A DNA stretch of 64,000 bases from Voacanga thouarsii (GCA_026120185.1 JANUWF010001783.1:6355001-6419000), one strand, 5' to 3'. Positions 11,776 through 22,789 are shown, numbered from the stretch's first letter. The notes: generated by a model from the sequence alone, not told the origin. Program-made: numbers and translations.

Positions 11776-13080
11776 TGCAAGAAGTTTAAGTGGTGCAAGA
11801 ATTATTAGAATAAGAAATAGCTGTATATGGGGAAAAGATCCGTATTAGTAATCTGAGATTGGTGCCAAAATTGAAGCAGGAAATTATCGAAGCATAGAAG
11901 AGTAGCATGGAATTCCAAACTTTTAAGGATAAGCAGATTGGATGTGGAGGTCAGGATTTTTGAATAGATGAGAAAAAAAAATGTTGTATTTTTGCAATTG
12001 GATTTGTGTATCGTAGGATCAAAAGTTGAGAAAGAGGATATTAAAGGAGGCACACAGAAGTAAGTATGCCATTCTTCTGGAAGAGGAGAAATTGTCTCAG
12101 GATTTAAAGAAGGCATATTAGTGGACTGGAATGAAGAAGGATGTGATGAAGTTCATGGCAAAGTTCTTGACTTGTCAAAAGGTCAAGGCAGAACATAAGA
12201 AATCTGCAGAACTGTTGCAACCTTTACCTATTCTCGAATGGAAATTGGAGGAAGAGACCATAGACTTTATCACAGGATTACCCATGGCCAAGTCACAGAA
12301 AAAAGTAATTTGGGTCTTCGTGGATTGATTAACCAAATCCGTGCATGTTATACTAGTAAACATGAAGGACTCGATAGAGAAATTAGCCTAAACTTACACA
12401 CGGGAGATTGTAAGGCTTCACGGGGTACTATCGAGTATTGTATCAGATCGAGATCCTAGGTTCACTTCGAGATTTTGGAGTAAATTTTAGGAATCTATGG
12501 GCTCATCATTGAAGTATAGTACCGCATCACATTCTCAAACTGATGGACAGTCTGAGAAGGTTATCCAGATTTTGGAGGACATGTTGAGGGCATGTATCTT
12601 AGATTTTGGAGACAAGTGGATCGATTCATTACCCTATGCGGAGCTGGCATATAACAACAACTACCAAGCATCAATAGGTATGGCTTCATACAAAGCTTTG
12701 TAGAGGAGGAAATGCCAAGTACCGTTATTTTAGGGTTGGATGGAATAGGGCTAAGTTGGCAAGTCAAGGGTAGTAAATATTTAAGAGATGATAGATAAAA
12801 TTAGGGTGACAAAAGAAAATTTGAAGGCAGCTCAGAGTCGTCAGAAGAGTTACGCGGATAACAGGAGACGGTGGTTGGAGTTTCAAGTAAGGGATCAGAC
12901 TTTCCTAAAGTTGACCCCTAGTAGAGGAATTCTAAAGCATCTGAAAAGGGAAAAGTTGAGTCCAAGGTATTTAGGGACGTTTTCGGTAGTTGAAAGGATC
13001 AAACCAGTAGTTTATCGATTGGATTTACCGGAAGGTGTAATGGGAATTCACAATGTGATGCATGGCAGCCCAAAGTAGTC
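11776..13080 (+). pseudogene. Element A integrase, decayed
   Basis: DDE integrase. The zinc-binding region is damaged: EEAHRSKYAI keeps one His, the second expected His is lost, and FLTCQKVKAEH has Phe for the first Cys. In the catalytic core [18 protein letters not shown] (second Asp) and SQTDGQSEKVIQILEDML (Glu) remain. The C-terminal GPY-like region (LSPRYLGTFSVVERI) precedes the chromodomain. Stops lie near 12120, 12328 and 12703. A 238-bp tandem duplication spans its C-terminal end. Confidence 0.82.
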
Positions 13081-13316
13081 AGAAGAGTTGCGTGGATAAC
13101 AGGAGACAGGAGTTGGAGTTTCAAGCAGGGGATCAGACTTTCCTGAAGTTGATCCCTAGTTGGTGAATTCTGAAGCATCCGAAAAGGGGGAAGTTGAGTC
13201 CATGGTTTTTAGGGCCATTTCTGGTGGTTGAAAGGATTGGACCAGTGGCTTATCGGTTGGATTTATTAAGGTTTAATGGGAATTCATGATGTATTCCATG
13301 TATCACAACTAAAGAA
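12841..13316 (+). repeat. 238-bp tandem duplication in the integrase C terminus
   Basis: The sequence from TCAGAAGAGTTACGCGG (12841) through CAAAGTAG (about 13078) is repeated from TCAGAAGAGTTGCGTGG (13079) to about 13316. Both copies encode the same integrase C-terminal segment but differ at many positions. The second copy reads on into DVFHVSQLKKY and the chromodomain; the first ends abruptly in a stop. Confidence 0.85.
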
Positions 13317-13545
13317 GTACATCCCATTTCAGAGCATGTACTAAATGAGGAACCATTGATACTGCAACTAGATCTGAGTTATGTCGAGAAGCCAGTAAAA
13401 ATTTTGGATAGGAGTATTAAAACAATTCGGAGTAAGAAAATTCCTATGGAAAAGATTCTATGGGAACATCACGGCACAAAGGATGCTACTTAGGAAATAG
13501 AGAAGTAGATGAAGTGGAAGTATCAGGATTTGTTGTAAGGTACGA
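13317..13545 (+). pseudogene. Element A chromodomain, decayed
   Basis: The frame after the duplicated segment reads EEPLILQLDLSYVEKPVK, then ILDRSIKTIRSKKIP and LWEHHGTKDAT with a stop where Trp is expected. This is the chromodomain-like tail that in chromoviruses directs integration to heterochromatin through histone contacts. It ends just before the polypurine tract. Element B has a better preserved copy at 38660-38860. Confidence 0.72.
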
Positions 13546-13574
13546 TACCTAGAATTTCAGGACGAAATTCTTTT

Positions 13575-13587
13575 AAGGAAGGGAGGA
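13575..13587 (+). other. Polypurine tract of element A
   Basis: AAGGAAGGGAGGA lies immediately before the 3' LTR start TGTAATACC. Element B has the matching AAAGAGGGGAGGA at 38899-38911. Confidence 0.8.
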
Positions 13588-13886
13588 TGTAATACCTCGT
13601 CTAAACCTTAACCTTGGAATGGGGAGCATGGGAGCATTTCACAACATTTTGCATGGGCATTTAAATTTACATTGCAATGATTTGAATTATTTTATGGATA
13701 TGTGTAGGTGGATATGTGTATTTGTTCTTATGCTTGATGTGTTTGGAATCGTTTAGTAAGCTAGTAATATTCTTTGCCTTTGAATGGAGTGAATTGTGAT
13801 GAGTTTAGGGTGCTTGGAAGCATGTGTGATATCTAGATGGGAGAGTGAAGATAATTTGTTAGGGAAAAATGACAAAAGAGTTATTG

Positions 13887-13941
13887 TGGTCTAAGTGGTT
13901 AAAGATTTAATTGTATTCCCTGGTGATTTGAGTTCGAATCC
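13887..13941 (+). promoter_or_regulatory. tRNA-like A box plus B box in the LTR
   Basis: TGGTCTAAGTGG (13887-13898) matches the A-box consensus TRGYNNARNNGG at every position. GTTCGAATCC (13932-13941) matches the B-box core GWTCRANNC. Start-to-start spacing is 45 bp, close to that in tRNA genes. The module sits about 300 bp inside the LTR, and an equivalent occurs at the same relative place in element B. It could be an old SINE or tRNA-derived insertion captured by the LTR, or a functional internal pol III promoter. Confidence 0.5.
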
Positions 13942-16090
13942 CAACTCCTCTAAAATTTATTTTCCCTATTTTTTCTTTTTTGTTCCCTATGGCCTAAAGA
14001 CAACTTGGTGAGCTAAATTTTACTTTATGGTATTTATTCATGAATCTATAAAAATTATTTCCTTTATTTTTTTGGCCCAAAAGATTTATGTAGGTAATAC
14101 TTTTGTTGTTTGTAATTTAATTCCTTTCTTCCAAAGTATTAATGTCATGTTTTGTTATTAATTATTGTGAAAATAAAGAAATATATATATATATATATAT
14201 ATTAATGGCATTTTCTTTTTCTAAGTTGAAATCTAAAAGGATTTTTTTTTTCTAAATAATTTCATTTGTTAAAAAATAAAATTTAAGAAAAGTCCATTGA
14301 ACTCTTCGAAATAAAAAATTTAATATGGAATTTATTTTATGTATAAAAAGGTTTAACCTTTTTTTTTATTATACAAAAAGAAATTTGCATCAAAGCCTGG
14401 GGAGGCTGGTGTAAAGCCTTGGGAGGGTAGTGCAAAGCCACTGGTGCGGCTATGCACCTGCCATGCCCGGCTTTACCCAGCGCATGGCCAGGCATGGCTA
14501 GTCAGGCCGTGCCCAGATATGGCCTGGGTAGTACCTGGGCACAGCCAGGCTTGGCCTGGGCAGTGCCCTGGGCCAGCCCGCCGAGCTCTTTTCTTTGTGT
14601 TTCATTTCTCATTCGATTCCACACACAGAGAGGTAATTGCAGAAACATGTGGGACTTTATCCCAACCAGAAAACTTGATTTCCAAAAGGCAAGGACTTCG
14701 AAGTTCGGGAGTTATCCCAACTCCTCTAGTCATAGATTAGCATGGAGAGCTCGGAACCTCTTGAGAAATTCCACAAGCTTGCTCTCGTCCCTCTCTTGGT
14801 TGCCCTCTTTCTCTGTCAAACAAAACACCATACACACCCAAGGCTCTTTTGCACATTTCTTTTTCCTTTCCTCTGAACAACTAGGCTATTAAGGCTCGTG
14901 GGATTACTGTCCATTCTTGGCTTAAGACCGACGAACCCTCTGCCCAGGAGATTCCTATCCGCAATTAAGCAGTGAATCCCTTTTGTCTCTTTTCCTTTTC
15001 TTATATTAAATGCTATTGATCTGATATTTATGAACGAGTAGATTAGCACGACTATAACCTTAGGATGAAGATGAAGTTTTGATGACCCCCTAACTTGGCT
15101 TCCATTTGATATTGTGATTTACTACTGAAGTGTGTTTGTGGTTTGTGGGATTATTGTTTAAGGTTTCAGGGTTTCTTTGGGGTTACAACTTGAGGTCAAA
15201 AAGAGGGGAGAAACGAATTGTTTTATGGCTTCCACTGGATTGTTCATGTTAACTGTATTTTTGTGAAATGTTTTGTGTTTTTTTTTTTTTTAGCGGTGCT
15301 AAGCATTGTGGTGATTTCAGTATCTGATAGCCATAGGTTCTATCAGCTTTATCTTCTAGAGCCATTCGTCTGATACGGAGTGGTTCCTGAAAAACTACAG
15401 TTTGAACAAGACCTATATTTTTAAAACTAACTATTATTTAAACTAATTGTATATTTGTTACTTGCCTTTATACAATACTCTGTACCCATTAACTAACAAC
15501 TTATGAATTTATTTGCCAAACTGTTTTCCTTAACTAAATGGGATTCTACCCAGTGGTCTTCTCAAAGTTAAAACGAGTTTATAAGCTGATCCTTTAATTA
15601 TTTATCTGTTATAAATTAAATATGTTTATTTAATAATTTATTTATTTTGTTATAATTATTTACTTATTCATTTATTTACTTACTTATTTATCTAATTATT
15701 TATTTCTTTCTTTCTTTTTCTATTAATTAATTAATTATTTGTTAATTTAATTAGTTAAATATTTATTTATTTATCTAATCATTTATTTATTTGAAGGTAT
15801 CTAGATATTTATTTAACTGTTTATTTATTTAATAAAGTACTTAGTCGGTTTTAGATTCTACAACCCATTCTTTGGTGATTGTTCTAATTTACTTTGTTTG
15901 GGTGGCATGATGTATCCTATGTTTGGCATGATATATTTGAAGTGAAGAAATTGGTCAGTTTGAACTATTTGATGTCAAGATGATAGTGGATTGACTATGT
16001 TGGATGCTATAACAATTTAAGGGTCATAGAGAAGTTTGTGACATGGTCTTTATATTTTCTTTAGACAGGGCTAAGTTCAGTTGAGCGTGT

Positions 16091-17550
16091 TAATGCGTAT
16101 TTTTTAGTGTAGAAAATATTATCAGCAAAGTCCACAATCAATCAAGCTTTAATTAAAATGCTAGTCACTAAAATCACACATACGTGCAAGTATACTCATT
16201 ATATAGTATAGGAAATAGCAAGTATCGAATTCTTAAGAACTTAGGCTTCCACCTTACTGTACCCAAATCTTTATTATTTAGCCAACAAAATAAGACGATA
16301 GAATAAATAGCCAACTAACCTAATATACTAGAGAATAAATTAAGTCCGCACAAGAAAAATCACAAGGATAATCAAGGAGTGAGAATAAGGAGAAAAGATA
16401 TGTAATGAAGAAAAATCTTAATTCTGTGACAAGTGAAGAAAATATTTTTCAACAAATTGATTCTCAATCCCAAAATACCTATATAAGTTTCAAAAGCAAA
16501 TTCCAATCATTTCTCAAGTTATGAAATTCATATACTTAGTCTAATTAAAGGGTATACTCTACCTCCCTAATTAAAATTAAGCAGCATTCAGAACAACTCA
16601 ATTAAATAAATAATGTCCTTATACTCTAGGTAGCAATAATGTCCTTTGGAAGAAATAATGCCCCTATACTCTAGGAGATATCAATCTCTCTTTGATTACA
16701 AGGTTTTTCCCTTAACTTCGTTTCCCAAGTCCATTAAGAGATTACAAGATAGTGAATTAACTAGTCCGAAATAATTAATTCAACTCATAAAATCAATTAA
16801 TCAAATACTTAGAATAAGAATTCAACAAGTCTAAAATTAATTCAACACAAAATCCTAAAGTAAAAATATCCTCAGCTATAATTAAAAATATAACTTCAAC
16901 TTTAACAAAATAGAATTACAAAGAAAGCAAAAAGAAGAACTTATAAACAAGTGTAATCCCCTTCTCTTTTTCAATCTTCTTGATAAAGCTTCTCTTCTTC
17001 TCCAAGATTTCCTTGATCCTCCTTGTTCTTAGTGTTTCTCTAGGAGTTTTCTAAAGATATTATATTGAATAATTGAAAACTACTTTGTACAATGTTATTC
17101 TCTTGTATTTATAGGAGTTCTAATTGCCAAAAAGTACTTACAAGAGTCATTTTCCATAGTTGAAAGAGTTCCCAAACGAATTCAACTAAAATTGTCAAAA
17201 TCTACTTGGAAAAGGAATCTCGCCGCTTTAAACCTGCATTGGGCCAATGTTGGCATAGCTCCCACGGCCAGCATTGGCCGTGCTCTAGTCGTGCCCGATA
17301 TGCTCTGTTTTTTTTCTGATTTTTCCCCTTGTTCCAACCTAGGGTTGGCGCCAGTTGTGCTCTGCCAACCGTGCACTGCAACGGCGATAATTTTTTTGTC
17401 TTTTTTCATCAATTTTGCACAAAAACTCTAAAATATATTTCCAAAGGAAAAATATCAAATATAAAGGAATATGACAAATTATTACATCAAATATATCACA
17501 AAATATTCTTAAATAACTAAGAAATTATTGATAAATTTAGCCCCTATTAT
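16091..17550 (-). mobile_element. Solo LTR of the element D family
   Basis: Colinear with the LTR at 18950-20412 (same start TRATRCGTRTTTTTTAG, same GC-rich block, same end GGCCCTATT). The 5' LTR of A has an uninterrupted sequence at 6868-6885, which defines the empty site. The flanks read GAGCGTGT before and GTGTCGTCGG after, giving a GTGT duplication and possibly a diverged fifth base. The TATA-like box on the minus strand is at 17106-17113. No internal region is present, so it is a solo LTR. Confidence 0.85.
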
Positions 17551-18630
17551 GTGTCGTCGGAAGAATTTCCTATTTGTGAGATTGAGAAGTCAGGTAAGTC
17601 CTTGCATTAAATATTTGCTATAAAAAATCTGAATTGCAATTCGTTTTGGGAATGTTTATTATCTCAATTATGTGGATATCTGGAATGCAAGTTTGACTGG
17701 TTTTTGAAAGTTTCCAACAAATAAATATTTTAATGGAAAAATATCTTGGTTACAAAATGAATCTATAACTAAAATTCTGGTATTCATGCTTGCATGTCCA
17801 AGTTTGTTGGAATTATTTTCTTTGAGATTGGATTCTGATCAATATGCTGAAACGTTAAGTACTCAATAAGGGTAGACTACTAGCACTAGCTTGAGAGGGA
17901 GCGAGCTAACTTTCTTGTAGGTGGCCACCTCCAAGAGGAGAACTTGATTTTGATTAGGCAACAGTGCAAGTGAGTCAAGCCAATCTGAGCTAGCACATCA
18001 GTCCAAGTGGATTGATATTCCGTGGTAAACATTCGATAAGTTGGGATAAAAGATAGAGAAGTATGTTACCCAGTGGGCCGCGCACCTACTACACTATGAT
18101 GCAGGGTTTCACAATGTTTGTCATGATACAGGGTTTCATGGCAAGGTTATGATGCAAGGTTTCATAGTCATTTGTTTTGAGTGGTTTTGTATATTATAAA
18201 CTATTGTGATTTTGGATATGATTGATACCACTCACTTTGTTTATGGAAAATATTTTTCTTGCAATCAACTTTTGATAACTGTCTTCAAAATGCATTCATG
18301 AAATTCATTTTGATTCAATCACGAACACACACAAGGCGTACTGAGATATATTTCTCACACTTCTTTAATGTCAAATTTCAAGAATTGCCAACTTTGGCAA
18401 GATTACGCATTACTAGAAGATTCCTGTCTTTATTCTTTATTTTTGGATCTTGGCTGAGGATTGCTCTGTTTATATAATCTGAGATATTTGTAGACTTTGT
18501 TTTCAATTGTAATAAGTTTTGAATTATTTTGGACTTGTGATATTTCTTTTCCTAGTTATAAAGACCTTTGGTTTTTTGAACGGGGCGACATCCCCGCCCT
18601 TTTTGGTCACTTATATTAGGGGGTGTTACA

Positions 18631-18949
18631 CATTTAACTCAAAACATCAACGTAAGCTTGCAATTGTGCCAATCAATCATTAATGTAGCTCTTGTGATTT
18701 GGTGCCCAAAAACAATTATTCATGATGATGTCAACCTCGCACTCAAAGAAAATAAAAATCAAATCGAAAAAAATAAACATAGTAAGAAAAATTCAAACAA
18801 ATAAAAAATAAAAGCATATACTAAGAAACAGATATTCACGAAGTACTTAAAAATAAAAGTTAGCGATATTTACAAATACAACAATGGCTAAATCAACAAG
18901 ACTCGAGTGTTTCCGATAGTGCCTGTCTCCGGCAATGGGGCCAAAAACT
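18631..18949 (-). mobile_element. Element D internal region, leader side, with primer-binding site
   Basis: On the minus strand the site at 18927-18943 reads TGGCCCCATTGCCGGAG, six bases from the LTR end. This is the GGCGCC-type primer site common to Athila/Tat elements, with changes. Downstream on the minus strand a short frame starts at about 18744 (MNNCFWAPNHKSYIND) and reaches a stop; it is cut by element A at 18631. Confidence 0.7.
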
Positions 18950-20407
18950 TGATACGTGTTTTTTAGTGTAAAAAATATTACAAAAAAAGTCCACAATCAA
19001 TCAACCTTTAATTAAAATGCTAACCACTAAAACCACACATACAGGCAAGTATATCCATCATATAATATAGGGAATAACAAGTATCGAATCCATGAGAACT
19101 TAGTCTCCCACCTTACTTTACCCAAATCTTTATTGTTTAACCAATAAAATAAGAAGAGATAAATAAAACACTAACCTAATATACTAGAGAAAAGGTCAAG
19201 TCACAAAAGAAAAGTCATAAGGATAATCAAGGAGTGAAAACAAGGAGAAAAGACATGTAAATACATAAAAATCATTAAATAAACAATAATGATTGACTAG
19301 TAATTCTCTCAATTAATTATTATCTTAGCATCATGAAGGAATAAAGTAAACCCACTTCGTTTTCAATATATAGAATCACTATCTTCTAGTTAAATCAGTG
19401 AACATATTCTCCCTCAACCAATTTACCTAAAAGATGCATTAAAATCAGTCCCCACGCAAACCCCTATATTCTAGGTGATTTAAAGCATGAAATTAGCCAA
19501 TGACTTTCTATTCTAGCAATCATCAACTAATCTTTAATTATTCAAGTTCTTTACAATTAACCTTTTTTGCAAATAAGTTAAGAGATAAAAAATATGAAAT
19601 TAATTAAACTGAGACCACTATCAACCTCTTTTGCAAGCAAGTTAACAAGAAGAATCAATCAATCAATTCCTTAATTAAAGCAAATAATCAAATACCAAGA
19701 ACAATAATCAGTTAATCAAAGAACTAAAATCAATACAAAGGCATGAATTGAAAGAATATCCTCTAAAGACAATTAAAAAATTAATCTCAAATTGTCAATA
19801 AATTACAAAAAAGAGTAAAAGAAACCACTTATAAACAAGTAAACCTTCTTCTTCTTCCTTGAAAGCTTCTTGAGAAACCATCTCATCTTCTCCAAGATTT
19901 CTCCTTAATCCTCTTAAATCTTAGTGTTTCTCTAGGAGTTTTATAAAATATTACAATGATAACTCAAAAACTAGAACTCCTTTTTTACAATGTTATTCTC
20001 TTATATTTATAGGAGTTTAGGTTGCCAGAAAGTGCCTACAAGAGTCCTTTTCCATGGTTGAAAGAGTTCCCAAAATAATCTAACTGAAATTGCCAAAATT
20101 TTACTTGGAAAAGGAAACCAGTAGCCTTAAATTGGCGCATGGCCGGCGCCGGCCGTGCCTCTGAGCCGATGCAGGCTGTGCTTCTGTGCCAACACCATTT
20201 TCCCAATGATGGGAGTATGTCTGGCTCCGGCCGTGCTCTGTGTGCCCAACAGTTTTGCTTCGTTTTTTGTCCAATTCTGCATAAAATTAGCAAAATGTCT
20301 TTCCAAAGGTAAATTTTCAAATAAGAAGGAATATGACTAGTTATTACATCAAAATTATCATAAAAAAATCCCAAATAACTAGAAAAATATATGTGAATTT
20401 AGGCCCT

Positions 20408-20412
<5 letters not shown>
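18950..20412 (-). repeat. Element D 5' LTR
   Basis: Begins TGATACGTG next to the primer site and runs to GGCCCTATT at about 20410, where the expected terminal CA is lost in a GT microsatellite. Minus-strand TATA-like box TATAAATA at 20004-20011. A GC-rich palindromic block (GCCGGCGCCGGC and related words) lies at 20130-20260, upstream of that box. Open frames inside are non-coding LTR. Confidence 0.85.

Positions 20413-20449
<37 letters not shown>
20409..20449. repeat. GT microsatellite at the LTR end
   Basis: About 20 GT units directly replacing the terminal bases of the element D LTR. Confidence 0.9.
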
Positions 20450-20450
<1 letters not shown>

Positions 20451-21177
20451 CCTAATGGTTTTTAGGAAACCTATATATGTAATAATAATTCATTTTCCTT
20501 TAAATTATAGGCTTTAGAATTTGGTTAATTGTAATTTTGTCACACGCATTATAGCATGTTTATAACTAGCCCCACAAGAATTTAATAATTGCAATCCAAT
20601 CCAATATTTATAACTATTTTATAATTACTCATAAAATTATTTTTTTCTCATAAATTAACTCCATAATATTATCATATAATATTTTGAGTACTAATTCCTC
20701 TATTGTGTGTGACCTATTAGGTTTTCTATTCAATTAGTATAAAAAAAAATATAAATCTATATTTAGCATATCATGAGCGATATCTAGTAATACATCATGA
20801 CACCCCAAAAATTCAGAAAGTCAAATGGCTTGACATGAACTTTTCAATAGCAGAATGTCAATACAATAAACTTCTTTCACCATACTATATTTCATTCAGT
20901 CTAGAGCATGGAATTAGTGCTAACTTTCTCTAGAATATTATTAAATTTGGCCCATATTTATTAGTACTTGCTCAAGAAATTCATTACTCAATATGTGTAT
21001 CAATTGGAACTACTTCCAATGCATAATCACATTGGCTAAGGACTTCTCAAATAATGATTTTTACAAGTGACCGTGAAATATACTCTCTTACTATTAGGAG
21101 TTGTGAATCCTTTATTGACCTCGCAACTACTTTCATTTACTTCACGTTGTACCCAATATCCATCTTATAGGCGGTCT
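20450..21177. other. Unassigned A+T-rich stretch
   Basis: No gene recognised. The style (short conserved blocks such as CATCATGACACCCCAAAAATTC and TTGACATGAACTTTTC) suggests part of an LTR or leader of an old retroelement, but I cannot place its ends or family. Confidence 0.3.
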
Positions 21178-21650
21178 TCGCTACAAAAAAAAAAATCCTA
21201 TATACGATACTAGTATTTACAGCGGTCTTAGAGCCGTCACAAATGGTAGTTATCTATGACAGACCATCATATATAACAATTAAAAATGATGGTTTTTATG
21301 CCGTTGTGTTTAATCTAATATTTTCGACAGACCATCGTATATATTATAGTAAATACAACAGCTTGTTGCAAAAGGTTGTTATATATGACGGCTTTGAGGT
21401 CATCATAAATATATGATTATATACGATGGTCTTGCATTTATTTACGATGGTTTTGTGCCCGTCTCAAAAAATAAATCATTGACGACAGTTGTTTTACAAT
21501 GGTCTTACGAGTGTCGGTTGTAAAAGGTTAATATATACAAGGGTTTGGGGGCCACCGTAAATGCAAGGATACATACGATGATCTTATTGTTATTTACGAT
21601 GGTTTTTGGGTCGTCGTAAAATATGCATTATTTATGAAGGTTCTTTTACA
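21178..21650. mobile_element. CACTA-like element end with subterminal repeats
   Basis: Begins CGCTACAAAAAAAAAAATCC, a decayed form of the CACTACAA-type terminus. It is followed by many direct and inverted copies of a 10-14 bp word of the type TACGATGGT / ACGGTCTT / GCCGTCATAAA (for example near 21235, 21300, 21340, 21400, 21460, 21540 and 21600). Dense subterminal repeats next to a CACTA-like end are typical of En/Spm transposons. I found no second terminus or transposase, so this is a fragment. Confidence 0.55.
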
Positions 21651-21678
21651 TTCAAATTCCTTCAAAATTCAAATTCCG

Positions 21679-22003
21679 ATTACCTTTAATATGGTCATAA
21701 TACTTTTTTTTTTTAGCAATTTCAACAAATCTAACGGTTGGATCATTAATTTAATACGTATATCTTTGTAAATGCGTTAGGTTTGGGGTATTTTTATAAA
21801 TTTTGTGCTAGATTATAAGTCAAAATATATCTAATTACCTTCAAATTTGGCCATAACTCTTTTTTAGTAATTTCAACAAATTTAACAGTTGGATTGTAAA
21901 TTTAACATGCCTATCTTTGTAAATGCGTTAGGTTTTTGGTATTTTTTAGATATTATGCTAGATTATGTGCCAAAATATACTTGATTACCTTCAAATTTGG
22001 TCA
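21679..22003. repeat. Tandem repeat, about 150-155 bp unit, 2.1 copies
   Basis: Units start at ATTACC 21679, 21834 and 21984 (partial). Each contains CATAAYWCTTTTTT, ATTTCAACAAATYTAAC and CTTTGTAAATGCGTTAGG. The block adjoins the CACTA-like end and may be part of it. Confidence 0.75.
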
Positions 22004-22159
22004 ACAGGGGTCATTTAAACACAATTTTTAGTAGGGGTTCATACTAACACTTTCAAAAACATCCTAAGACTCTTGAAAAATAAAAATCCCTCATTTACAT
22101 AGTGCTTCAAAGTGAGATATATTGTTCTAAAGGTAAAAAGACAAAGGTACTTTAGTTTA

Positions 22160-22760
22160 TTTATATCTACTCAATCTGTGAGCCATTTCTGCATTTTCTC
22201 TTTATTCTAAATTGTATCAAGGTTTTGAGAGTAAAATCAGTTGGGGTAAGCCTTAATTGTTGGGTATATAGAGGTTGGAAGTAAAACCAAGAATGGTGAC
22301 CCTCTATTATAATATTGGTATTGCCTACCACCATTAATTTGGAAAAAAAAAATGTTTTAGTGGTTGAGTTTGACATCCTTAAGTGTGTGCTTAAGGTAGT
22401 GAATGTAGATCATTTGAGGATCGAACTACTATAAAACATTGGGTATATTCTCTTGTATTTATTCTGAAGTTTATAACTGCGATTTCATTGTTCTTCTGAT
22501 TTTAAAACATGTAATCTTCCTTCCATTCACTTATTTGATTAAAGACATTTATGTAGTAGAGTGAAATGGTTGTTGATACTTTATCTCCCCATCTTTAATA
22601 TAGTTTCTCCTCTCATTATTTAGTGGAGTTTTGAAATGTTTTTGGCTGCACACTTAAATCTGCACAGAAAATCTGTTTTTGGCACATACACATTTTTTAT
22701 TCTTTTTCTTGGTCTTCAAAAGATTTTGAAAATTTTCACCCCTCTCTAAGGTTTATCAAT
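22160..22760 (-). repeat. LTR-like fragment, minus, head to head with the next
   Basis: Read on the minus strand, the segment with GTAGTTCGATCC, CACTACCTTAAGC and ACACTTAAGGAT resembles 22999-23080 on the plus strand (GTGGTTCGATC, CACTACCTTAAGCTCACAC). The segment near 22735-22750 (CACCCCTCTCTAAGG) faces AACCTTAGAAGGGGGT at 22797. The two copies therefore meet head to head. No coding sequence was recognised. Confidence 0.45.
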
Positions 22761-22789
22761 TTGTATGAAAGCGTGGTCTACATTATTTT

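Larger units (their letters stand above)
2649..18630 (+). mobile_element. Element A: Ty3/gypsy chromovirus, full length with nested insertions
   Basis: LTRs at 2649-7922 and 13588-18630 begin TGTAATACC and the 3' copy ends GGGTGTTACA. Between them, in order, lie a pre-gag frame, gag with zinc knuckles, protease, RT, RNase H, integrase and a C-terminal chromodomain, which is the chromovirus order. The chromodomain and long LTRs suggest a Tekay/Del-like lineage; that assignment is inference. Flanking pentamers are CGTCT (2644-2648) and CATTT (18631-18635), a plausible target duplication differing only by transitions. The host is element D. Many stops and frameshifts make it inactive. Confidence 0.85.
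13588..18630 (+). repeat. Element A 3' LTR (with nested solo LTR)
   Basis: Starts TGTAATACC after the polypurine tract and ends GGGTGTTACA at 18630. It is colinear with the 5' LTR apart from the insertion at 16091-17550 and a roughly 75-bp stretch near 15955-16035 absent from the 5' copy. It holds an intact A/B-box pair (13887-13941), an AT repeat at 14163-14184, a TATA-like box at 14342, a GC-rich palindromic block at 14385-14590 and a long tract of TTTA repeats near 15600-15840. Open frames here are non-coding LTR. Confidence 0.85.

Noticed and set aside
14444..14892. Two overlapping Pro/Trp-rich frames
   Set aside because: They cover the GC-rich block of the element A 3' LTR, and the 5' LTR copy has a different frame structure.
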